Assembly: GCA_012932865.1 (NCBI GenBank)
Contig: SAXG01000008.1
Coordinates: forward strand, 62,001-126,000
Source of the DNA: Amylostereum areolatum
Lineage: Eukaryota; Basidiomycota; Agaricomycetes; Russulales; Stereaceae
Direction of reading: 5' to 3'
DNA: 64,000 bases
Shown here: piece by piece, positions 8,239 to 18,865 of the stretch
Numbering within the stretch: the stretch's first letter is position 1
Layout of the letters: the number at the start of each line of letters is the position of its first letter
Made by a program: the position numbers and the translations under genes
The notes under the pieces: generated by a model
What the model saw: the letters and a program-made list of their open reading frames with translations, nothing else
Database searches by the model: none
Told to the model about the DNA's origin: nothing

Positions 8239-8749
8239 GGTAATGTGCGAGGAGGGACGACTCCCGGACGAGAGACTCGGAGTAGAGCAGCACCAGTTAC
8301 GCCAGAGCTATTCTATGGTACAATAGAGGAGTGCGGAATAAATATATCTAGAGACACGTACTTAGTACCGACCTATGAATGGCGTCCATACGGATCGGTT
8401 GTGGTGGCCCACGCTCGACATCGCGCGCCGGTGATGGTTGGGAGATCTCCACGTGGCTTTATTAGATTTAGGTTGGATTTAGGATCAGAAGGCGTTGCCA
8501 AACAAGACAATTGAAACATTGAAGCTTGAAGCTTGAAGGAGCCGTGAAGGAAGTCAAACAGAAATGTACGTGGAAAGACAAAAGGCCGCAGGACTCTCAG
8601 AGCAGGCTAGTTTTTGTGATCATAGCAGAACGAGAATGTCAATTTCGACGACATGGGCGCAAAATCATAGTGTTTACACAGCAGAGCAGTACATGGTAGA
8701 CAAAGCGAGAATAGTGTGGAAAGGATAGACAAAGAGGGTGCGCTACATA
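8239..8749. other. Upstream region of copy 1; no further gene seen
   Basis: Holds the presumed promoter of the minus-strand gene and a short direct repeat GAAGCTTGAAGCTTGAAG near 8521. An open frame antisense to copy 1 runs to 8514 but looks like a shadow. Confidence 0.45.
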
Positions 8750-8762
8750 TAGTGTTGCCGCG
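8750..8762 (+). repeat. hAT left terminal inverted repeat
   Basis: TAGTGTTGCCGCG, a perfect 13-bp inverted match to 13405-13417. Confidence 0.85.
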
Positions 8763-9195
8763 GGGCGGGTCGAACTCGCGACAGGTTGGACTCGAGGACG
8801 GGTTCCGATCACGTGATTGAACTCGAGGTGGCCTCGAGGTGGGAACTCGTGATGGACCCATCAGGTCCTATCCACTGCAGCGCCGAATCCACCGCCGATC
8901 CTGGCGGGGTCAGGCCAGCACAGGCGCCCTGAGGACGCGAGGCTCGTGACTGTTATTGAACGCGTCGCGTCCTCTGCCAATCCATCCCGCGTTCATGTCT
9001 AGTTTTCCTCTGCCTTACATTGTCCCTTCCCCGATCGCATACCTCGCTTGTCACTTGAGCTCTTGCCTCACCGAGTACTACTTCACAATATCACAATATT
9101 CTCGAAAATTCGGACTGAATTTCTTTAAGTCCCATGCCTCCAAGTTTGACCGCGGCTGCCCCCATTTCCCTCGCTTGCTGCTGAGCTATCTTACC

Positions 9196-12100
9196 ATGTC
9201 CGAAACTCATCTCTGCCATAGATGCTTCCAGCCAATTGACCGCTGTTTTTGTGCTTCTGCGACAGCTGTGAACCCGTCTTCTTATCATCTCCCTCACCCT
9301 GCTGCTTCTCACTCCTACAGCTACTATGCCTCTCCGATCCCGTCATCATCGTCCGCGGTACCATCTCGTATTCCTTCCATGTTGGCACCCATGCCCGGTC
9401 TTTTGTCTACAGAATACAATGGCCCAACTGTCCACAGCAGTCAAATATCGGGCAGGCCGTCGTCGCAGGCCAGCTCCACCGGTACGTTGTTTTATTTGTT
9501 TCTTATCATCAATTTGGTCTCTCACATCGTTATGATTGTTAGTGTCGGACGCAGATATGTGCATGTTCTGGGACACTATCTCAGTGTCCGCTACAACAAG
9601 TGCGGCGACTTACCGCGAGGAATCAAGCCCTGGGCCCACAGAGGCCACTAGTGCTACTCCGACGACTCATGCTACCGCATTCCAGCTATCCCCATTACAA
9701 GGACCACCTCCGAGTCATGCGGAATCATCAGGTTCGGCACCCGCATCATTGACCCCCAGTACTGCTCCGTCGCAAACTAGGAACTCGAAACGGAAATGCA
9801 CTCAGGATGCTACACAAAAGACAGCATCATCGAAGCAGCGCAGAACGGCAGCATCAAAAGCCCCAATGTCACAACCTACGACTCACGTTGATCAGCCTGT
9901 TCCAGGCACTGGCCCGTCTCTTACGCCTGCTGACCCTGCAAGCATCAGGTCCTTTGGCTCCATGACAGCACCACCGGGCGGCGATCACGACAAATCGAAG
10001 GACGATGCAACTGACGTCTGGTGGTTTTTGCGTCCCCTGGGAACAAATGGTACTCTGGCTCGTGGATGGGACGAACAAGACCGTCTTACACGCAAGCCGA
10101 GAGAGCCTCGCGTTGGGTGCCCAGGTAAAAACTGCACGTAGGTTTCCCTTTCGTGTTTACCTGCTATCACAAGTTGTTAACTTTTCTCTTTTCTTAGAAA
10201 CTCGTGGCAGTCGAATTCGGGAACGGCGGGAGTGCATACCCACCTCACCAAGTTTCATAAGGAGGAGTACCATGCCGCAGTCTTGTTGCACAAGCTGAAG
10301 GGATGGGAGAGTCTTGTTGCAAACTCCGAGGTGCTCGACGACGTCAACCAACTCAACACGGCGGTGACAGCAAATGATGGCCATCCAACGTCGCAATCGC
10401 GTTCAGGCTCCACCGGGTCTTCCCGTCCGTTCTCCTATGCGGGAACCACATTCACCATGGAGGGCTTCTTACTTCGTCTGATACGATGGCTGGTGGTAGA
10501 TGATCAGGTGAGCAAACAACCCCTTTAGAGGCTTCCGAAGGCACTCATTATGTCTGCCGCTTCATCATAGGCAATGAACGCTGTTGATTGCGCGGAGTTT
10601 CATGATCTCCTTCTGTACATGAATGCAGATATCACAGACTCGGACATTCCTCACCGGACAAAGGTAACTAACTTGATTTACGAACGATTTTGCATCGAGT
10701 ATCATAAGATGGTCGCCGAAATGCAGGTACGTACCAGCAGTGCTGTTCTGTAGCCGGAATATTGTGCTAACCCGCCCGCTGCAGAATTGCACAGGATGCA
10801 TTTCATCCACCACGGATGTCTGGTCCGACCCATCTCTCAACTCTTTCATGGCCGTCACTGCACATTATTTTGTGGAGCGAACGGGAGCGGATGGCAAGAA
10901 GCATCTTGCATATGTCTCCCAGTTGATCGCATTCCATCACGTACCCTTTCAGCATTCAGGCGAGAATCTTGCGGATGCTTTCTTAGAGATCATCAAACCC
11001 CTTGGAATTGTCCACAAGGTCCATCTCATTTGGTTTACTTGGAGCTGTGCACTTAGTAACTAGTGCCTATCTAGATTGGGTGCATTACTGCAGACAATGC
11101 GTCGAACAACGATACGATGATAGCCACCCTCGAGCGGCGGCTGTTAGCGGAGTTCAATGTTCGATTCAGTGCAGAAGATAACCGCATACAGTATGCTCCT
11201 GTTTCTGCTATCCCACGAGGTGTGTTTCCTGACAACCCTTCTAGATGCTTTCCTCATGTCGTGAACATCGCCGTTCAGATGGCTTTGAAGTCGCTCTCAT
11301 CGTCCTCCCCGGATCCTGATCCTCTGTCCCCTGATGAATCCACACCCGTCCACATCACTCCATTCGACACATCCTCGATCAGCGATACGGCATATGCGCT
11401 AGCGCTTTCAATGGATCCCGTCGGTAGGGCCCGCTCAGCAGCTGTCTGGTGCCGTGCCTCTGAATTTCGCCGTGTCCAGTGGCTCAAGACAATTCAGGAT
11501 GGCAACGAGGCAAATAACTGGCCTAACGGCCCAGAATTGCTGCTCCGTGTTGTTGAGCTCTTACGTGACGTGGACACGCGTTGGTCGTCAACATTTGGAA
11601 TGATTGACCATGTGCTCGAACTGGCCCCGGTGAGTGTGACATAAGTATTGTTTTCCCCGTTGCTAACTGCAGGCTACCCATAGGCAGTGAGCCGTTTTAT
11701 GTTGGAGAATAACGCCCCAGAGGACATCCAGCTTACGCAAGAGGATTTCAGGGTGCTGTACGACATTCGCGAATTTCTTTCGATCCCACACCTTGCTCAG
11801 CAAGCGCTCTCATTCGAGCAGACGCCTACGCTGCCTTTTGTTCTCCCAGCGTACGAGCTTCTTATCCAGATGCTTCATGATCTTGAAGTCATGCTTCCAC
11901 GCATAAGCTCTGCGACTCAAGTAGCCACCCAAAAAATCGAAAAGTATGTCGAAGTGGAGCGCCGCAAACCCATCTACGCAGTTTCCATAGGTGTGTTTGC
12001 GTCCTTTCAACTAAGTTTTCCATCCCGCGAGCCTGACACTATATCTAGCCGTGAACCCAAGGAAGGGTCTTCAATTTATCAATTCTCGGTGGCCAGCAAG

Positions 12101-13117
12101 CGAAGCGTCGGCAGCAGAAGAACGGCTCAAGAAAGTGGTATGTATTAGAAGTTCAATTTCATGCAATTGTGACACTGCGTTGACTCCTTTACTACCTACA
12201 AAGATGCTCGAGTATTGCTCTTCCATGCGACGTGAAGTCGGAACAACCGGGTCCTCTTCGATGGCGACTAGTGGACCGTCACCACCTGTCACCGCCACTC
12301 CTGGGAGGCCGTCACCGCCGTCCGTCATACATTCAACTCTTTCCTCTGCCGCATCACGGCTCGCTCAAGGATCAATGAGTCTAGAGGCTCGTGCAGCGGC
12401 CCTCCACCGCTCTGCATCACTCAATTCAATTGGAAGCTCTGAGTCGGAACCGTCATCGGGGGCCAACACTGCCACTGTGTTCGAAACGGAAGCACTACGC
12501 GAGGCAGCTGCCGTAGAACGGGATCGCACCAACGTCAACAAGGAATTGCGGGAGTGGTGGTCAGAATGCCAAAGGCTTCAGGATGCGGAAAAAGCGAGAC
12601 AAGAGGAGGCTGCCCGTGCCGGTCAGAAAGTCGAAGACCGATTTGACCTTGTGGTATACTGGCAGGTGTGTGGTCTTTTCTCTCTCTCTCTCGTTACCCG
12701 TGCTAAATGATATGCGACAAGAATAATGGCCGCCTCCAGTTTCCCATCCTGTTCCGGGTGGCTCTTGACGCTCTCACGGTACAAGCTTCGGCTATTCCGT
12801 GTGAGCGAGTTTTTTCTTCAAGTAAAGAGACATGTGCGATGCGACGCAATCGCTTGTCTCCCGTCGTCATGGAACGCCTGCAGATCTTGAAATATCTGTT
12901 CGAACAGGCTCGTCTCAATTCGGTGTCGAGATGGTCAGTCTCGGGAACTGAGCTAGAGCAGGCTAACGATGCAGAGGATATTCGCCGCTGTTCCGCTTCC
13001 TCCTTCGACTTTGACGCACTGCACACCATGGAATCAGGTAGTAATGAGTCCCCAAACTCGGTACTCGAAACCGAAGAACTGTTCACCCTCTTATCTCGGG
13101 ACATTTCTGACTTTTAG
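9196..13117 (+). CDS. hAT transposase with BED zinc finger, 11 exons
   Basis: Cut-and-paste transposase. Start chosen at ATG 9196 (context TTACCATGTCC). The N-terminus is Cys-rich (CHRCFQPIDRCFC). Exons read: 9196-9481, 9543-10137, 10198-10507, 10571-10726, 10785-11018, 11075-11189, 11245-11629, 11684-11990, 12049-12137, 12204-12665, 12722-13117. A BED finger is made by CPGKNC and THLTKFHKEEY across the second intron. Catalytic-domain motifs are TTDVWSD, ITADNASNND and CFPHVVN. DTRWSST lies further on, and the C-terminal dimerisation region has IPCERVFSSSKETC. All junctions keep the frame, so the gene appears intact. The donor after 11018 (GTCCAT) is unusual. Confidence 0.88.
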
Positions 13118-13404
13118 ATGATGCAATGTCCTCAGACTAATCATATCTAGTCTACCGTAGAGTACACCCTTACTGTAATCAATCCGTATACCATGTTATT
13201 CTAATCCAACCGGCTCGCGCTCATAGTGAATCGGCGCCGCCGACTCGCCGGTCGGCCTGTCGCCGATTCACCGTCGATGCCGTCGGATGCCCCGACCCAT
13301 CTGCGATGGAACCGCTGTACAACTCGCAAGTTGTCAACTCGTTCATGACGAGTCAGCCTCGAGCTGCTTACCTAACACGACTCGAGTTTCAACCCACCCC
13401 ACCT
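13118..13404. other. hAT 3' non-coding region with inverted repeat
   Basis: Contains GTGAATCGGCG (13226-13236) and its exact reverse complement at 13261-13271, able to form an 11-bp stem, plus CTCGAG-type subterminal motifs before the terminal repeat. Confidence 0.6.
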
Positions 13405-13417
13405 CGCGGCAACACTA
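13405..13417 (-). repeat. hAT right terminal inverted repeat
   Basis: CGCGGCAACACTA, the inverted partner of 8750-8762. It ends one base before the stop codon of the neighbouring minus-strand gene. Confidence 0.85.
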
Positions 13418-13418
13418 A

Positions 13419-14257
13419 CTAGACATCATCATCTGACAGAACCGGAATCGGAATCGGTAGATCTTTCACCATCTCCTCGAATTCTTGTGGAGTCTTGTCG
13501 AACACTCTCCCCGCCTCGTCGCGAACGGTGAAGTAGGCCCCTTTCAACATAGTAGTGCCGCCATCTACGACGTGGTAACGCTTGCCATCGTTGACTGCAG
13601 TAAATGAAGATTCAACCCAGTCAAGAAGACGAGCCCGCCCAAGGACTCCGGGGCGAGGACCAGTCGGCACGTTTGACCGGACCCTGGAGGCGACTATCGC
13701 AGTTCTAAGAACAAGTGATGAGCAACAGCTTCTGAACGAGAAAATTACACTAACACTTCGGCCCTCCATCGGCTGGATGTGTTTGTTTTCCCAACACTGG
13801 TCTCGGGAAGTGCCACTTGCATGACAAATTGTCCAACAATATTGCCCACAATAAACTGGCGGACCCATCTGACGAAACAACGCAGTGAGTCGAGCAGCGC
13901 AAGTGAGTCGACTTCAGATACTCACCCTAGAGGGTCGTCCCCAGGCGTTTCAGCCTGGCATATAGCGCCGCACTTGCGCCAGAATTCCGCCACTTGGGCA
14001 GGACTGGTCGGAGGACGATTGCCAGGATACAGGTCCTTTTCCAGTTCCGCCGAGGCTTTCGCATGAAGAACTGGCATCTGCTCGGAGGGAACTTTCTGTC
14101 GAACAAGCTCCCCACACGACTCCGCGCGAAGCGTGTAGAAAATGTACTTCTGATGGAGGTCTTCAACATGAGCATCCCTACGAAGGACCGGAGCGGTGCG
14201 TCCAATGATCGGGGATGACGTCGGAGTGGGAAGAGAATGGGCTGAACGGCGAGACAT
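13419..14257 (-). CDS. Small two-exon protein of unknown function, copy 2
   Basis: Paralogue of the gene at 7590-8238, same strand. The start is placed at ATG 14255-14257 (MSRRSAHS); another ATG is 45 nt upstream. Exon 1 has VEDLHQKYIFYTLRAES, EFWRKCGAIC and PGDDPLG and ends at GTGAGT (13920-13925). Exon 2 starts near 13704 and has GRARLLDWVESSF, YHVVDGGTT and a DLPIPIPVLSDDDV end. Joining is in frame (phase 2). The intron is about 215 nt, long for this genome. The stop codon is only one base from the end of the hAT element, so the native 3' UTR has been replaced by transposon sequence. Function unknown. Confidence 0.55.
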
Positions 14258-14978
14258 GATGGCGGATAAGAGACACGAGTGGTTGTGGTGAGGGATTGTC
14301 ACGGTGTGTGGTTGGAAGTTGGAACTGAAGCTGTTGCCAATCAGTGCGCGCTGAGCTGGTCCTTAAGTACTGTAGCTTTACGTAATCATTAATCAAGGCT
14401 TGCGCACGATGCTCTTGTTTTTATCTCTGCAGGTTCCTTGATTCGACACTAGCCTGCCTCCGAAAGAACTTGAGCACGCTGTGCGACTTGCTTCTGAAGT
14501 TCTGTCAAACATCCCCATTCGGCATCGTTTGTACTCTACTCGAAGACTCGCGATCGGAACCGGTTGCAAACCGGCCGGTTCAATGCGCCCCCAGCAGTGG
14601 TTGGCGGCGCTTGGTCGCCTCAAGTTCTTATACTTTCCTTATTTTACATAACGCCGCACGTTGATCTGCTTCTGTCAGTTTCCCTTGTTCAACGTTCAGC
14701 GCCAGCGACGAGTCGTTCGCACTTCTTGCACAATCGCAGGTCCGCAAGGCCGGTCATCTCTCAAGCCTTCAGCGCTTCTCCGTTATACCTTTGTCTGCTT
14801 TTGGGCTGGCAGGCCGTTTCGCCCAGGACCAGTGCAGAAATCAATCGCCTTTCTTCCGTTTGTGCAACAAGATGAGCGAGTAACAACGTCAACAACGTCA
14901 ACACCCATCCACAGGTCAAGCTATAAAGTCAGCAGTGAGCTGCCTTGAAAAAATATCATCTCTTCCTCACGAGCTCAC
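14258..14978. other. No convincing gene; presumed promoters on both sides
   Basis: About 0.7 kb between copy 2 and the VapD-like pseudogene. Only short open frames are seen. It holds a small direct repeat, CAACGTCAACAACGTCAACA, near 14885. Confidence 0.45.
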
Positions 14979-15536
14979 ATGGCGCAAGTATTTGACCTCC
15001 CCGCCACTTTTGTTCCCCCTCCCCCGAACATCTTAAATATGCCATTCAATCGATATGGTATTGCATACGATCTCGACACACATGAACTGAAGGATCGTCT
15101 GCCCGACGGATGGGGCTCGCACATCAGTCAGTCATTCCATAACCTTTCGCTGATGAAATTTCTCAACATTCGACAGGTGGTGTATACAAGCGTTTGGGTG
15201 CTTTTCTCCGCTAAGAGGGCTTCCAACGCGCCCAATACTCCGTCTGGGAGACTGTAGCTCCGGGGAATCATTCCCAGTACACTGCAAGAGCTTCAAATGT
15301 TCACCGTTCCGCACGCCGATAATATGGTAGTTTCTGACCAAGTTCGCCTCGGTGGTATCTACTCTCCCGGATTAATCGGAGTTACGCCGGCGGGCTTGGT
15401 CCCTCATGGTGTCGCTGAGAATGCAGTTCCCGCTCCGTGGCCGGCCCACCAAAGGGAGCTTCCAGTAGGCGTTCGTCGTACCCCAGCGGCAGACTTGCAT
15501 CATGCCATGATTAACGCCAACTGGCGCCGTGGATAA
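14979..15536 (+). pseudogene. Degenerate gene resembling VapD/Cas2-like proteins
   Basis: Exon 1 (14979-15126) encodes FNRYGIAYDLDTHELKD, close to the opening beta strand and Asp of the VapD/Cas2-like ferredoxin fold. After a 50-nt intron the frame gives GVYKRLGAFLR, then an in-frame TAA (15212-15214), then EGFQRAQYSVWETVAP, matching the GF-x-R-x-Q-x-SVY element of VapD. The continuation (LQELQMFTVPHADNM, then a Pro/Gly-rich tail to TAA 15534-15536) lies in another frame. One stop and one frame change therefore break it. VapD proteins are small endoribonuclease-like proteins known mainly from bacteria. The family call is by motif only. Confidence 0.4.
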
Positions 15537-15949
15537 CGGTTAGCAAAATTCTAGAGCTCAACAAATAGTTAGTATGTACTAACAAGATGCGTCGCAGTCG
15601 TTATAACTCGTGGAACAATCAGCCATAGCCTTGTATTTGTGATGTGTTCAATTATTTGTTACGTCTTGCCAGTGTCAAGATATATTCCCGTTTATGCCTA
15701 TACATGCTATCTCACCACCGGTACATGGCAAGTTTGTTCGAGCCGTCTTTCGCCTGGGTCTCGAAGCTTGAAGCTGCACCTGGCAAGATGTGTCAGGTTC
15801 CCGCTGCATGGGTTCTTCTGTCATCTGAGACGGCAACTGAGCGAGCTGGTAAGCTGATTATCAAGTGAGGCTGCTAGTACTATTGAAGGTTACTACCTGA
15901 CTGAAGTTTGTCGTTATTTGTAAGTTACTATAGCTCGTAGGTTTATGCG
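15537..15949. other. Unresolved stretch with one possible small exon
   Basis: An ATG at 15725 opens a 41-codon stretch (MASLFEPSFAWVSKLEAAPG and on) ending at a fair donor GTAAGC at 15849. It does not join the next plus-strand frame in phase, so I cannot assign it to a gene. Confidence 0.3.
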
Positions 15950-16399
15950 GTGGACTATACAAAAACGAGCTGGATGGCTTATACTCTGGCGCTGCCGCAG
16001 TGGGCCGACGAACACGACGCCGGTTCCACGCCGCGAGCGGCTGTATTTCCAGTCCAAGGCGGTGACGGCGAATCGTCCGCCTCCCCAGTCTCCCCTCGCT
16101 CTCCTCGGCGAGCGCGAAAAGTATCGGCGGAAGGGAATGGTGAGGGTCATGGACCTCCCCGCATCAGAAAGCTCTCCACTGAGGCACGGAGGGAAAACCG
16201 CGCTCGAAAACTGTCGACAGAGGGTCGAGAAACCCCTGCGAGGAAAACGTCGGCCGAAAATCCCCCTAGGACCCGGAAGGTTTCTGATGCCAGAACTATC
16301 ACAGAAAGTGCAGCTGAGGAAGGGGATGACGAAGGTTATGATGACCTGTTGAGCGCGTACGAAAGCGAAGACAGCATGACACCTTACGACCGGCATTGA
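15950..16399 (+). CDS. Hypothetical basic protein with RKxS(T/A)E repeats, start unknown
   Basis: An open frame to TGA 16397-16399. Its middle part repeats a short basic-Ser unit: RKVSAE, RKLSTE, RKLSTE, RKTSAE, RKVSD, spaced 9-17 residues, followed by an acidic tail (EEGDDEGYDDLLSAYESED). The unit resembles basophilic kinase sites (R-K-x-S). No in-frame ATG opens the repeat-bearing part convincingly (the first is well inside), so an upstream exon is probably missing. Disordered protein; function not recognised. Confidence 0.3.
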   Translation: MDYTKTSWMAYTLALPQWADEHDAGSTPRAAVFPVQGGDGESSASPVSPRSPRRARKVSAEGNGEGHGPPRIRKLSTEARRENRARKLSTEGRETPARKTSAENPPRTRKVSDARTITESAAEEGDDEGYDDLLSAYESEDSMTPYDRH

Positions 16400-16538
16400 T
16401 ATGTTACACAACCTCTGATTCTTTGTATGTCTCGATGAGTTCGTCACATTTTGGTCCTTTTCTGCGGACGACGTCTTGCTTTCCAACGTTTGAAGGTTCA
16501 CGGAGAATAGGAGTATCTATGATATTGCAAGCTCTCCT

Positions 16539-17261
16539 CTACAGCAGCATGTAACAAGCAATCGTGGATGCCCTTGTAGACTGTAACGAGGACCGGAAAC
16601 CGGGGAATAAGACTCTGCCCGAAATGTAAATCGCACTCGTTGTGAGGAACAAGACACCGGCACTGACCTCGAACGCAACGTGGAGGCGTAGACCGCCTTC
16701 CGATGGCTTGTACACAGCTGCAATGTAATACCTGACATCCCACCGACGAAGCCCTTCGTTTATCACGAGATCCCGTAGCTCTGACGAAGGTATAAACGTC
16801 CGACTCGCGAACAAAGCGTAAGGAGGAAACCCTCGATGTGTCTCGAACTGGAGACCGTGAGGGGGGAGTACTAGGACAGATTCTGAACAGTTGTCAGGCG
16901 GTACATCGACGAGCCTCGAAGTATCAGCGCACCCCATAGCACCTGGGTGCACTTGCTGTAGATATATATGCCCAGCATAGATATCATTACCGTAGTGTAA
17001 ACCGAATGCGACCGCGCCTAAACTGCAGTAAGCAGGGAGAACGAATTGTGAGTTGTGAACACGCACCAGCGGCCACGCAACTGACACGATCAGAGCAATG
17101 AGCGCATCAGTCCAGGACAGTTGAACAGTACTGCTTATGATTTTGCCACTCCCATCACAAGCCAGATGCCAGTTCTCAACCCGGTATTCGCGACAGAGAC
17201 CGGAGGTTTCCAGAATGAGGAACTCAGGGTGAGTTTCGGGGAGCGGACGAGTGCGTCGCAT
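16539..17261 (-). CDS. GPI15: GPI-GlcNAc transferase subunit H (PIG-H/Gpi15)
   Basis: Subunit of the ER complex that transfers GlcNAc to phosphatidylinositol, the first step of GPI-anchor synthesis. The C-terminal PIG-H domain is clear: ESVLVLPPHGLQFETHRG, then SRTFIPSSELRDLVINEG and RYYIAAVY. Upstream are two hydrophobic segments (ALIALIVSVAWPLV and FVLPAYCSLGAVAFGLHYG), fitting the usual hairpin membrane anchor. A 48-nt stretch after HYG has good GT and AG ends, is a multiple of three and has no stop, so it may be an intron that can be retained. Start at ATG 17259-17261. Head to head with the AP endonuclease, 273 bp apart. Confidence 0.82.
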   Translation of the reverse strand: MRRTRPLPETHPEFLILETSGLCREYRVENWHLACDGSGKIISSTVQLSWTDALIALIVSVAWPLVRVHNSQFVLPAYCSLGAVAFGLHYGNDIYAGHIYLQQVHPGAMGCADTSRLVDVPPDNCSESVLVLPPHGLQFETHRGFPPYALFASRTFIPSSELRDLVINEGLRRWDVRYYIAAVYKPSEGGLRLHVAFEVSAGVLFLTTSAIYISGRVLFPGFRSSLQSTRASTIACYMLL

Positions 17262-17407
17262 TCCTCAGGGGTCGGTCAGATGAGAGCGCAGGCCCTAGTT
17301 CCGAAACGTCCAGCGCGATGGCTGGTAATATTGGAGCGGTCGTTTGAAGAGGGTATCGCGGCTGTTTCGTTGCATCTCAAGAGTAGTTCAGTGACGATTC
17401 TGTGCGG

Positions 17408-17415
17408 TCACGTGA
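17408..17415. promoter_or_regulatory. Palindromic TCACGTGA E-box between PIG-H and AP endonuclease
   Basis: A perfect 8-bp palindrome containing CACGTG, in the 273-bp divergent promoter. It is the type of site bound by bHLH factors such as Cbf1; binding here is inferred. Confidence 0.4.
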
Positions 17416-17534
17416 TTTTGCATGTTGCAATAAACCTGCGCGCAGCGCCGCTTTCAACTTTCTACCTCCATCACAAATACTCATCCCAAACTCATCCATT
17501 CCTCGACTTGGTTCCGCTTGTTTCTTGACTTTAA

Positions 17535-18865
17535 ATGCCCCTTGAAAGCACGAGCTCCTCCAAGCGAAAAGCCGCTACTTCGGATGATGAGTCAGAACTG
17601 AAGAAGACCACGAAGAAAGCCAAGGTCGGCGCGTCCAGTGCTCCTGCTGGAACCAGCGAGCTCGCTCCCAATGGACAGCCTACAAACAAAGTACTTCCCA
17701 CCAACATCTCATTCCCCCCGCGTATGGAGAATACACGCCGCATAGCAGCATGGAATGTTTGTGGTCTTGCTGCCAGTCACAAGAAGGTCGAGGAATCTCT
17801 ATGCTTTCTGTGCTTCGTACCTTACTTCTGTCTAGGGCTTCAAGTACTACGTTGAGGCTGAGGACCCGGATATATTGATCTTAACCGAGACGAAGGTGCA
17901 TAGACTCCCGCTCCTTCGCTAACCTAAAACGTCAACAATCACACTCGCTATGCACAGGTGAACGACGAGCCTGTCGACCCAGCTCTAACAGCTAGATATC
18001 CGTATCGTTATTGGTCCATATCCAACGTGAAGACGTATTGTGAGCTTTCATAGGGGTCCTCGTCTGCTTGGTTCTCAGATTGGATGACTTAGCAGGAACG
18101 GCTGTTTTGGCCAAGTATAAGCCACTCAGCGTTGACAAGACCTTGCCAGGTCATCCTGATCCTACTTCAGTGAAAGGTCGCATAATCACGCTCGAGTACG
18201 AAGACTACTATCTTGTTGCAACTTACGTGGTCAATGCAGGACAGAACCTGAAGGTATGTACGTGGATGTCTATCGCGCCTTATGGCTTATTCCGAGCGCC
18301 CTAGACTATGGGTATCAAAAAGGAATGGAACAGACATTTCGATACTTACATCCGGGAACTGGACAAGAAGAAACCTGTGATTTGGGGCGGAGATCTGAAC
18401 GTTGCCCCCACAGCTCGAGGCATGAGTCTATCTGCTTCGTTAAGGTTTGGGAGCTAACTTTGGTACGCAGACTTAACGCATGATAAATCGAATTGGAACA
18501 AGACACCTGGATACACAGAAGAAGAAACATCTGCGTTCGCTCGTATCTTGAACCCACCTGAATCCGCACCTGATGCTGGCAAATTCATCGACGTGTGGAA
18601 GATGCTTCATCCTGACGTTGATCATTATACCTACTTCTCTTACCGATTCAACTGCCGAGCAAAGGGGATAGGCTGGAGGCTTGACATGTGTACGTGTTCT
18701 TCTCTCATCCGGTCTCTAGAACGAGCTTACCTTGCCCCTCCATCTTCAACAGTTGTGCTCAGCGAACGCATTGTGGACAGGGTGAAGATGTGTGAGATAC
18801 GAAGTGAAATATACGGCGCATCTGACCACTGTCCGTTGGTTATAGAAGTGGCGTCGAACCCTTGA
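17535..18865 (+). CDS. AP endonuclease, exonuclease III/APE1 family
   Basis: Base-excision repair endonuclease cutting DNA at abasic sites. The N-terminus is Lys/Ser-rich and nuclear-signal-like (SSKRKAATSD). The catalytic domain shows RRIAAWNVCGL, the metal-binding Glu in DILILTETK, GGDLNVAP with Asp/Asn, and the terminal catalytic His in ASDHCPLVIEV. About eight short introns interrupt it (for example GTGAGC near 18039 to TTAG near 18095). Spliced reading is continuous to TGA 18863-18865. Nothing looks broken. The first intron's donor (GTCGAG) is weak. Length and motifs fit the APE1 branch rather than endonuclease IV. Confidence 0.88.

Larger units (their letters stand above)
8750..13417 (+). 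mobile_element. hAT-family DNA transposon, probably complete
   Basis: The terminal inverted repeat TAGTGTTGCCGCG lies at 8750-8762 and inverted at 13405-13417, with imperfect pairing going on inward. Subterminal copies of ACTCGAGG-like motifs occur at both ends (8790-8850 and near 13360-13385). The element holds a single transposase gene with a BED zinc finger and the hAT C-terminal dimerisation domain. The 8-bp flanks (GCTACATA left, ACTAGACA right) agree at only 5 of 8 positions, so the target duplication is eroded or the left flank has changed. Confidence 0.88.

Noticed and set aside
8047..8514. 155-codon open frame on the plus strand over copy 1 of the orphan pair
   Set aside because: Antisense to exon 1 of the conserved pair; copy 2 has no matching antisense frame.
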